A stretch of DNA of 12,230 nucleotides from an uncultured Clostridium sp. (GTDB lineage: Bacteria; Bacillota; Clostridia; TANB77; CAG-508): NCBI GenBank assembly GCA_950059165.1, contig CATLUC010000039.1:1-12230 (forward strand), in the 5' to 3' direction. Shown here piece by piece: positions 5,908 to 12,230 of the stretch (the first letter of the stretch is position 1; the number at the start of each line of letters is the position of its first letter). The translations under genes and the position numbers were made by a program. A model generated the notes under the pieces. It did no database searches. It was given only the letters and a program-made list of their open reading frames with translations, and had not been told where the DNA came from.

Positions 5908-6813
5908 ATGGGATTTTTTGATAAATTAAAACAAGGAATGAACAAAACAAAAAGCTCATTTGACGAAAAAATAAGCAATGTATTCAAAAGTTTTAAAAAA
6001 GTAGATGAAGATTTTTTAAATGAATTAGAAGAAATATTAATTATGTCAGACATTGGAATAGACACATCAGTTAAAATAATAAATAATTTAAGAGAAAGAA
6101 TAAAAAAAGAAAAAATCCAAGAAGAGGAAGAAGTAAAGCAGGCTTTAAGGGATGAAATGCAAAAAATATTAGATGTAACAGATATAAATTTACATCTAAA
6201 TACCAAGCCATCTGTAATTCTAGTAGTTGGAGTAAATGGAGTAGGAAAAACTACATCAATTGGGAAAATAGCAAATAGATTAATTAAAGATGGAAAAAAA
6301 GTAGTAGTAGCAGCAGCAGATACTTTCCGTGCAGCAGCTGTTGAACAATTAGAAATATGGGCAAAGAGAGCTAAAGCAGACATTGTAAAAAGAGAAGAGG
6401 GAGTAGACCCTGCATCTGTTGTTTATGATGCAATAAAAATTACAAGAGAAAAAGAAGCAGATGTTTTAATTGTAGATACAGCAGGAAGATTGCATAACAA
6501 AAAGTATTTAATGGATGAATTAAACAAAATACAAAAAGTAATTAATAAAGAAATGCAAGAAGCAGACAAAGAAGTGTTACTAGTAATTGATGGAGCAACA
6601 GGGCAAAATGCCATCTCACAGGTAAAAGCTTTTAAAGAAGAAACAGATATAACAGGGCTAGTGTTAACAAAACTAGATGGTACAGCAAAAGGGGGAGTAG
6701 TAATTGGAATTGTAGAAGAAAACAAAATACCAGTTAAATTTATAGGCATTGGAGAGCAAATTGACGATATGGAAATATTTAATTCAAGTGATTTTGTTAA
6801 AGCCATAATATAA
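5908..6813 (+). CDS. ftsY: Signal recognition particle receptor FtsY
   Basis: FtsY is the membrane-associated SRP receptor GTPase that docks Ffh-ribosome complexes at the translocon. The 301-residue protein has the helical N domain (about 1-95) followed by the G domain: P-loop GVNGVGKTT (108-116), DTFRAAAVEQL (138-148), DTAGRL (190-195), TKLDGTAKGG (254-263) and GIGEQIDDM (280-288). It lacks the long acidic A domain of E. coli FtsY, as is usual in Firmicutes. The N-terminus MGFFDKLKQGMNKTK is amphipathic and basic, as expected for membrane targeting. The ATG follows AAAGGAGAG. The UPF0182 gene begins 38 bases downstream without a terminator, so they are likely cotranscribed. FtsY rather than Ffh is indicated by the missing M domain. 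Confidence 0.97.
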   Translation: MGFFDKLKQGMNKTKSSFDEKISNVFKSFKKVDEDFLNELEEILIMSDIGIDTSVKIINNLRERIKKEKIQEEEEVKQALRDEMQKILDVTDINLHLNTKPSVILVVGVNGVGKTTSIGKIANRLIKDGKKVVVAAADTFRAAAVEQLEIWAKRAKADIVKREEGVDPASVVYDAIKITREKEADVLIVDTAGRLHNKKYLMDELNKIQKVINKEMQEADKEVLLVIDGATGQNAISQVKAFKEETDITGLVLTKLDGTAKGGVVIGIVEENKIPVKFIGIGEQIDDMEIFNSSDFVKAII

Positions 6814-6851
6814 ATTTTAAATAAAAGTATTAGAAAAAAGGAGGAGATTTT

Positions 6852-9683
6852 GTGGAAGATGCTAAAAAGCAAGAAACTATAATGGACACAGCTAACACAA
6901 AAGAGACAAGAGATAGAAACAAAAAAGAAAAGAATAGAACAAGAATGATATTAGTTATATTGTTTTTACTAATATTTACAGGAATTAGTTATATTCAATT
7001 AAGGGGAAATTACTTAGAATTTAAAGAACTAGGAGAACAATATATAGATATTTTTTATACTAATATTACATATAAATATGCTATTATGGCAATCAATTTT
7101 GTAATATTATATATAATTATATATTTTACAAATAGAGGAATAAAAAAAGGTCTAAGGCCGTTTTTTGAAAAAGAAGAAAAGCCAATGCCAAAGTTATTAA
7201 ATAAATCATTAGCATTAGTAATATCAGCCATTTCAAGCATTGTGGCATCAAATGTATTAATGCAAAAACTGATGTTATTTATAAATAGTACATCATTTGG
7301 AATACAAGATACTATATTTGGAATGGATATAGCCTATTACATTTTTCAAAAACCAGTAATAGAAACTTTTGCATTATATTTTACAGTATTATTTGTAGGT
7401 ATATCAATTTATATGGCACTTTATTATGTTATTGTATTTAATAGATTTTTCGATGGTATAGACGGAAAAATGCTAAAACAAAGTTTATTTATGAAAAAAC
7501 TAACAAGAAACATATTATTAGTTATTATTGGAATTGCAATAATGACAATATTAAACACACAAAATATGGTATTTGGTAAATTGCTAACAATAAATGATAA
7601 TGTTGACATTGTTGGAGCAGGGATGACAGAAACTACAGTAAAATTGTGGGGATATACAATTTTTGCAGTAGTAATTATTATTTTTTCATATCGTGCTATT
7701 AAGTATTTTAAAGATGGGAATACAAATAAAGTTTTAAAGAATTTAGCTTTTATACCAACATATTTAGTCGGATTATTTATTATTATGATGGCATTTGATT
7801 TAATATTTGTTAGTTCTAATGAACTAGATAAAGAAAAAGAATACATAGCTGAAAATATTAATAATACTAAAAATGCATACAATATAAATATAGAAGAAAG
7901 TAATATAAGTTATTCAGGAACAATAAACAATGACGAGGTAGAAAAGAATAGTAATGTAATTGATAACATACCAATTATTAGTAAAGATGCAGTATTAAAA
8001 ACACTAGAAGACAACCAAACAGGTACAGGATATTTTTCATATAGAAATGCTAACTTAGCTAAATATAAAATTAAAGGAAAAGACCAAGTAGTTTATTTAG
8101 CACCAAGAGAAATTAAAAATTCAGGAAGAACTTATAACAATAAAACTTATGAATATACACATGGAATGGGAGAAATTATAGCGTCTGCGACGAAAAGCAC
8201 ATTAACTGGTAATGTACAATATGTACAAAAAGAGGTATCTGGAATAGATGAAGAAATCAATATAGAACAACCCCGTATATATTTTGGTTTAGAAACAAAT
8301 GAAATTATAGCAACAAATGCTAAAAATAAACAAGAATATGATTATACAGAAGAAAATGGAGCAGACCATACATCTATTTATCAGGGTAAAGCAGGTTTAC
8401 AATTAGGATTTTTGGATAGACTTGTTTTAGGAATAACAAATGGAAATTGGAATTTAGCATTTTCAAATGAAATAACAGATGATAGTAAAATTTTAATAAA
8501 TAGAAATATAATACAAAGGGCAAAAAAAGCATTACCATATTTAATTTATGATGAAAATCCTTATACAGTAATAACAAAAGATGGAAAAATAGTATGGGTA
8601 ATTGATGCTTACACTGTTTCTAGCAGTTATCCATATTCACAATATACATCTATTGAACATGATAACATGAAAGAAAATATTAACTATATTAGAAACTCTG
8701 TAAAAGTATTGGTAGATAGCTATGATGGAACAATATCATATTATATAACAGATAGAACAGACCCTATTGCAATGGCGTACAGAAATATATATGATACTCT
8801 ATTTGTAGATATAAATGAGGAAATACCAGAAGATATATCAAGTCATTTTGTATATCCAGAATTCTTATACAAAGTACAAGCAGAAGTGCTAAAAGTATAT
8901 CATAATGTAAAGCCAGATGTATTATATAGAGCAGATGACTTATGGGATATTGCAAAATATAATAGTGTTAAATCAACAAAATCAACTGGGACATATTTAA
9001 GCCCATATTACACAATGGTAAAAACCGAGAATCAAGAGCAATTGGGCTTATTACAAATATATACACCAGACGAAAAACAAAATATAATTTCTTATTTAGT
9101 AGGAACAACGTTAAAAGGTACAAATCAACTAAAATTGTATAAATTTTCAGCAGATAGCAATATTGTAGGACCAATGCAGTTAGATAAGCAAATAGAAGAA
9201 GATGAAGCCATTTCAGCAGAGTTGGAGGCTTTAAATACAACAGGAACAAAATTAACAAAACAAATGATTATTGTTCCAATTGATAATACATTATTGTGTG
9301 TAGAACCAATTTATCAAACAATGCTAAATGAATCAGAAGTACCAGTTTTGAAAAAAGTAGTTGTGGCATCTGGTAATAAAGTAGCAATTGGAGATACATT
9401 AACAAAAGCATTAGAAAATTTACTTTCTACATATGCAGTAGATATTGAAGTAGAAAATACAGATGATGTAGAAGGTCTTATTGAAGCAATTATTAAAGCA
9501 AATAAAAATTTAACAGACTCTAACAGCCATAATGACTGGGAGATGATGGGAAAAGATGTAAAAAAATTACAAGATTTAATAAATTCTTTAGAAGTTGTAA
9601 AACAAGAAGAGGACAAGAAAAAGGTAGAAATTAATAAAGAAGAAAATACTACAAATACAAATGATACTAATAAAGTTGAATAA
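6852..9683 (+). CDS. UPF0182 family large integral membrane protein
   Basis: The function of this family is unknown. The 943-residue protein has a charged N-terminus (1-31), seven probable membrane helices (about 32-50, 75-94, 116-136, 170-196, 219-237, 264-282, 299-320) and a long soluble C-terminal region. Family hallmarks are FGMDIAYYIFQKP (156-168), KEKEYIAENINNTKNAYNI (327-345), WVIDAYTVSSSYPYSQY, NYIRNSVKVLVDSYDGTISYY, VYPEFLYKVQAEVLKVYH and YRADDLWDIAKY. Length and order match the UPF0182 (COG1615) family of actinobacteria, cyanobacteria and clostridia. The last 40 residues are Lys/Glu/Asn/Thr-rich and look disordered. The GTG start (6852-6854) is supported by AGGAGG (6839-6844) seven bases upstream. 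With seven helices the large domain should be extracellular if the N-terminus is cytoplasmic. It follows ftsY by 38 bases and ends before a strong hairpin at 9748. Confidence 0.93.
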   Translation: MEDAKKQETIMDTANTKETRDRNKKEKNRTRMILVILFLLIFTGISYIQLRGNYLEFKELGEQYIDIFYTNITYKYAIMAINFVILYIIIYFTNRGIKKGLRPFFEKEEKPMPKLLNKSLALVISAISSIVASNVLMQKLMLFINSTSFGIQDTIFGMDIAYYIFQKPVIETFALYFTVLFVGISIYMALYYVIVFNRFFDGIDGKMLKQSLFMKKLTRNILLVIIGIAIMTILNTQNMVFGKLLTINDNVDIVGAGMTETTVKLWGYTIFAVVIIIFSYRAIKYFKDGNTNKVLKNLAFIPTYLVGLFIIMMAFDLIFVSSNELDKEKEYIAENINNTKNAYNINIEESNISYSGTINNDEVEKNSNVIDNIPIISKDAVLKTLEDNQTGTGYFSYRNANLAKYKIKGKDQVVYLAPREIKNSGRTYNNKTYEYTHGMGEIIASATKSTLTGNVQYVQKEVSGIDEEINIEQPRIYFGLETNEIIATNAKNKQEYDYTEENGADHTSIYQGKAGLQLGFLDRLVLGITNGNWNLAFSNEITDDSKILINRNIIQRAKKALPYLIYDENPYTVITKDGKIVWVIDAYTVSSSYPYSQYTSIEHDNMKENINYIRNSVKVLVDSYDGTISYYITDRTDPIAMAYRNIYDTLFVDINEEIPEDISSHFVYPEFLYKVQAEVLKVYHNVKPDVLYRADDLWDIAKYNSVKSTKSTGTYLSPYYTMVKTENQEQLGLLQIYTPDEKQNIISYLVGTTLKGTNQLKLYKFSADSNIVGPMQLDKQIEEDEAISAELEALNTTGTKLTKQMIIVPIDNTLLCVEPIYQTMLNESEVPVLKKVVVASGNKVAIGDTLTKALENLLSTYAVDIEVENTDDVEGLIEAIIKANKNLTDSNSHNDWEMMGKDVKKLQDLINSLEVVKQEEDKKKVEINKEENTTNTNDTNKVE

Positions 9684-9747
9684 ATTTTGTATATAGAGTT
9701 ATAGCTGTAAATTGTTCTAATATAAATAAAACTGAATAAAAAAAATA

Positions 9748-9781
9748 AAAAAATCCACCCTAAAATTAAGGTGGATTTTTT
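9748..9781 (+). terminator. Terminator-like hairpin after the UPF0182 gene that also contains the next gene's Shine-Dalgarno
   Basis: AAAAAATCCACC (9748-9759) pairs perfectly with GGTGGATTTTTT (9770-9781), loop of 10, with A and T tracts on both sides as in a bidirectional intrinsic terminator. The downstream arm holds AAGGTGG (9768-9774), seven bases before the ATG at 9782, the only good ribosome site for the following DUF5665-like gene. Folding would hide that site. It may terminate the ftsY-UPF0182 unit, control translation of the next gene, or both. Confidence 0.8.
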
Positions 9782-10069
9782 ATGTGGTTAAAAAACAAAA
9801 AAGTAAATAAGCTAGAAAAATTAATGGAAAAATTAAGCAATATTTTACAAGAGGGAAACTTAGTAGAATGGGCTTATTTGCTTCGGGAATAAGAGATTAT
9901 TAAAAGAAATTTGCTTGCAGGGATATCAAGAGGTGTAGGTATTGGAATAGGTGTAACTATCATTACAGCAGTTTTAGTTGTATTACTACAAAAAATAGTG
10001 ACTTTAAATATTCCAGTAATTGGAGAATACATTGCAGATATTGTAGAAATTGTGGAAAAAAGTAGATAA
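9782..10069 (+). pseudogene. DUF5665-like small membrane protein gene with an in-frame TAA
   Basis: One continuous frame of 96 codons is interrupted by TAA at 9890-9892. Before it is a 36-residue helical, Lys/Glu-rich segment (MWLKNKKVNKLEKLMEKLSN to EWAYLLRE). After it the frame continues with EIIKRNLLAGISRGVGIGIG, a hydrophobic helix (VTIITAVLVVLLQKIV) and LNIPVIGEYIADIVEIVEKSR, then TAA at 10067-10069. The R-N-x-x-A-G-x-x-R-G-x-G pattern before one membrane helix and the NIPVIGEYIADIV tail are what I know of the small clostridial DUF5665 proteins. One base change (for example AAA to TAA) would explain the interruption, and no base is lost or gained. I see no good restart site after the stop. 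It is a recent pseudogene or a sequence error. Family function is unknown. Confidence 0.75.
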
Positions 10070-10091
10070 AAAGGAGAAATGGGGCTAAATT

Positions 10092-10120
10092 TTTACAAAA
10101 AATAAAAATTGTGTTATAAT
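10092..10120 (+). promoter_or_regulatory. Promoter of the VWA-domain gene (TTTACA, 17 bp, TATAAT)
   Basis: TTTACA (10092-10097) and a perfect TATAAT (10115-10120) are 17 bp apart, the best sigma-A-like promoter in the window. Transcription would begin near 10127, leaving a leader of about 100 bases. That leader holds one weak A/T hairpin (CATTTTTT 10157-10164 with AAAAAATG 10177-10184). Confidence 0.7.
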
Positions 10121-10225
10121 TAATGTAGAAAACAGTAACATAAAACTTATGACTCGCATTTTTTAATTGTTATATGAAAAAATGTTGATAAATAAGAAAT
10201 AAAACAAAAGATAGGGGGAAAAGCC

Positions 10226-11599
10226 ATGAGAAGAAAAATCATTAATATAATTAGCAGTTTTGTAGCACTAATATTTATATTAACTAATTTTTCGTACAGT
10301 ATTTTTGTTCCCAATATTTATGAATATGAATCAGATGGACAAAAATTAATTGCTTATGCAGAGTTAAATGCTGCTAATATTTATTTACCATCAGGAAAGA
10401 AAATCCAAAGTACAAATGTAAATGGTGGAACAGAGATAAATATAGAAACAATTACTGCACCAATTCAAGTAGTATTAGTTATTGACATATCAGGAAGTAT
10501 GCAGGGTAGGAGAATAGAAATAGCGAAACAAGCAGCCATAAATTTGGTAACCAATTTATTTGAAGTTGCTGAGGATATTAAAATCAGCGTAATTTCTTTT
10601 GCTAATAATGCTAACGTTGAAATAGCAAGATCTTCTAATAAAGAAAATGTTATAAAAGCTATAAACGGATTGAAAGCATATGGAGGAACAAATATAGCAT
10701 CAGCATTAAAAGAAGCATATGACATATTTTTAAGTGCTAAAAATAATTATGGGGATAAAATGATGAATTATTTTTTGGTGAATTTAACAGATGGACAAGA
10801 TTTTTATCCAAATGTTGCGTATACAACATTAAAGCAAATTGTCAATCAAAATATAAATGTTTATAATGTTTTACTAGAATCTTCACATAAAGAAGCTTTT
10901 TCACAAAATGGAGTAGATGCAGGAACTATTTATTCAGGAGTTTCATCAGGAGAGTTAGTTGAACTTTATGATGAAATATATAATATGATATGTTCAGAAG
11001 TTGTAAATAGTAGTGTAACAGATTTTACAGAAAAAGCACAAAATTATTTTGTAGCAAATGATGACTTATATATGTTTTTAGACCAAGAAATGTTACAAGG
11101 AAGCAGATTGGAATTAGAATATGTTATAAACATAAAAACATCTATACCTTGTACTAAGATAGAATTGCAAGACGAGGTAGATAAAAATTTAAGTTTTGAT
11201 TTATCTTCTAAGCTAATTTCAGAAGATAAAACCAATGAAGATTGTGGTTGGGAAGTTAATGAGGAGTTAAGTTATAAAGATAATCATAATTTAGTTTTAT
11301 CTATTAAGCAATTACCAGAGGAAGGTTCAGAATATGTAATGAGAAGAGGAAAAGGCTATCAAACCAAGTTAGTGTTATCTACTTTGCTAACAAGTCAAAT
11401 AGAAGACATGAATTATAAAAACAAATTAACTTTTAGAATAAATGAGGATGATAATCTAACTCAAAGTTTAGAAGCCATGGAAGTAAATATAATCCCACCA
11501 TTTGGAGAAGATAAAAGCTATAATAAAATATGGATCTTAATTAGCCTATTTATAGGAGCAGGTATTATTACATATATAATAAAAGTAAAAAATAATTAA
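10226..11599 (+). CDS. Secreted, membrane-anchored von Willebrand factor A domain protein
   Basis: The 457-residue protein starts with a signal peptide (MRRKIINIISSFVALIFILT, likely cleaved near 25). A VWA domain spans about 79-260 with an intact metal site: DISGS (D87, S89, S91), GGTN (T155) and LTDGQ (D189). Residues about 265-430 look beta-rich and resemble the repeat-like extracellular segments found after VWA domains in clostridial surface proteins. A final membrane helix (about 435-452) is followed by the short basic tail KVKNN, so the protein should be held in the membrane with its VWA domain outside. There is no LPXTG sorting motif. The partner is unknown; adhesion or complex assembly would fit a VWA domain. 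The ATG has AGGGGGA upstream and the gene appears to be transcribed alone, from the promoter at 10092 to the terminator at 11604. Confidence 0.88.
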   Translation: MRRKIINIISSFVALIFILTNFSYSIFVPNIYEYESDGQKLIAYAELNAANIYLPSGKKIQSTNVNGGTEINIETITAPIQVVLVIDISGSMQGRRIEIAKQAAINLVTNLFEVAEDIKISVISFANNANVEIARSSNKENVIKAINGLKAYGGTNIASALKEAYDIFLSAKNNYGDKMMNYFLVNLTDGQDFYPNVAYTTLKQIVNQNINVYNVLLESSHKEAFSQNGVDAGTIYSGVSSGELVELYDEIYNMICSEVVNSSVTDFTEKAQNYFVANDDLYMFLDQEMLQGSRLELEYVINIKTSIPCTKIELQDEVDKNLSFDLSSKLISEDKTNEDCGWEVNEELSYKDNHNLVLSIKQLPEEGSEYVMRRGKGYQTKLVLSTLLTSQIEDMNYKNKLTFRINEDDNLTQSLEAMEVNIIPPFGEDKSYNKIWILISLFIGAGIITYIIKVKNN

Positions 11600-11603
11600 A
11601 TTA

Positions 11604-11643
11604 AAAAATCATTGAATTTACATATGTATTTTCAATGATTTTT
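11604..11643. terminator. Bidirectional terminator between the VWA gene and tyrS
   Basis: AAAAATCATTGAA (11604-11616) and TTCAATGATTTTT (11631-11643) form a perfect 13-bp stem with A and T tracts on both sides, between two convergent genes. The 14-base loop contains the self-complementary TACATATGTA. Confidence 0.85.
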
Positions 11644-11647
11644 ATTA

Positions 11648-12230
11648 CTATATTTTAGCATTTTTTGGTATCAATTTATAAAAAATCTTTTTACCCTTTT
11701 TTAAGATTGCATAACCATTTGCAAAATCTTTCTCAGATAAATTATAATTTACATCAGTTATTTTTTCATCATTTAAAGAAATACCACCTTGATTAATTAA
11801 TGTTCTAGCTTGTCCTTTAGATGGTGCAATTCCAGTTAAAATGATAGCATCTAAAATTGAAGTGTTTAAATTGTCTAAAGTTACACTTGGCATATTGTCT
11901 AAATTACCTTGACCACTAAATAGGGCATTAGAAGCCTCCTCAGCTTTTTTAGCCTCTTCTTCACCATGAACTAATTTTGTAATTTCATATGCTAATATTT
12001 TTTTTGCTTCATTTATTTTTTCGTCTTTATAAGAAGAAAACTCTTTAATTTTTTCCATAGGTACAAATGTAAGCATTTTGAAGACATTTTCAACACTGCT
12101 ATCTTCTACATTTCTCCAATATTGATAAAATTCATAAGGAGATGTTTTATTAGGGTCTAACCATAAAGCACCTTTTTCAGTTTTACCCATTTTTTTGCCT
12201 TCTTTAGTTGTTAAAAGTTTAAATGTTAGA
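11648..12230 (-). CDS. tyrS: Tyrosyl-tRNA synthetase, C-terminal part (5' end outside the window)
   Basis: TyrRS charges tRNA-Tyr with tyrosine. The open frame continues past an internal Met (12188-12190) to the right edge (upstream residues LTFKLLTTKEGKK), so the true start is not visible. The retained part begins just before the KMSKS-type loop, here KMGKT, followed by EKGALWLDPNKTSPYEFYQYWRNVED, a hallmark of bacterial TyrRS. Next come the helical tRNA-binding part (KLVHGEEEAKKAEEASNALFSG) and a C-terminal S4 RNA-binding domain (GIAPSKGQARTLINQGGISLNDEKI). About 193 residues are present, slightly under half of a usual protein of around 400. It converges on the VWA gene and its stop lies just beyond the shared terminator. 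Any T-box leader would lie outside the window. Confidence 0.96.
   Translation of the reverse strand, partial: LTFKLLTTKEGKKMGKTEKGALWLDPNKTSPYEFYQYWRNVEDSSVENVFKMLTFVPMEKIKEFSSYKDEKINEAKKILAYEITKLVHGEEEAKKAEEASNALFSGQGNLDNMPSVTLDNLNTSILDAIILTGIAPSKGQARTLINQGGISLNDEKITDVNYNLSEKDFANGYAILKKGKKIFYKLIPKNAKI

Noticed and set aside
5859..6383. Minus-strand open frame over the start of ftsY
   Set aside because: It is antisense to the clearly conserved FtsY N and G domains and has no family features.
7424..7882. Long minus-strand open frame inside the UPF0182 gene
   Set aside because: A shadow of a hydrophobic coding region in AT-rich DNA; no ribosome site and a protein composition typical of antisense frames.
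10072..10105. Tiny ORF beginning ATGGGGC after the DUF5665-like gene with AAGGAG nearby
   Set aside because: Only eight codons and the Shine-Dalgarno is too close to the ATG; it overlaps the promoter of the VWA gene.
1..12230. CRISPR array, tRNA or rRNA genes, integrase or phage genes
   Set aside because: No regularly spaced direct repeats, no cloverleaf or rRNA-like segments, and no recombinase coding sequence were seen.

Overview
This is an AT-rich bacterial window with Firmicutes-type gene signals: purine-rich Shine-Dalgarno sequences, GTG and TTG starts beside ATG, and sigma-A-like promoters. The gene content (long UPF0182 membrane protein, DUF5665-like protein, FtsY without an acidic domain) suggests a low-GC clostridial lineage, possibly an uncultured gut member. 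The species cannot be named from the sequence.

Positions 1-5240 hold five de novo purine biosynthesis genes on alternating strands rather than in one collinear operon: purD (+, broken by a one-base frameshift), purN (-), purF (+), then purC and purE (-, transcribed purE then purC). Together they cover steps 1 (PurF), 2 (PurD), 3 (PurN), the carboxylation/mutase step (PurE) and SAICAR synthesis (PurC). purK, purL/Q/S, purM, purB and purH are not in the window. Both convergent junctions (purD/purN and purF/purC) carry the same 29-bp palindromic repeat, 28 of 29 bases identical and in opposite orientations. Its TAG ends act as, or abut, stop codons of the flanking genes. The divergent purN-purF gap (353 bp) holds a 149-bp block bounded by long imperfect inverted repeats with an unusually GC-rich core. 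It may be a MITE-like insertion or a structured purF leader.

Positions 5240-5910 hold two strong hairpins, a small unidentified minus-strand gene of about 79 residues, and the divergent promoter region for ftsY.

Positions 5908-10069 carry ftsY (signal recognition particle receptor), a 943-residue UPF0182 seven-helix membrane protein in the same transcription unit, a terminator-like hairpin, and a DUF5665-like small membrane protein gene interrupted by an in-frame TAA. The hairpin that ends the UPF0182 unit contains the only good Shine-Dalgarno of the DUF5665-like gene.

Positions 10092-12230 carry a well-formed promoter, a secreted and membrane-anchored von Willebrand factor A protein, a bidirectional terminator, and the 3' part of tyrS on the minus strand, which runs off the right edge.

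The most noteworthy items are the oriented palindromes that supply stop codons, the 149-bp inverted-repeat block upstream of purF, the 78-bp nested palindrome ending the small gene, the two interrupted genes (purD and the DUF5665-like gene), and the hairpin that seems to combine terminator and Shine-Dalgarno sequestration.
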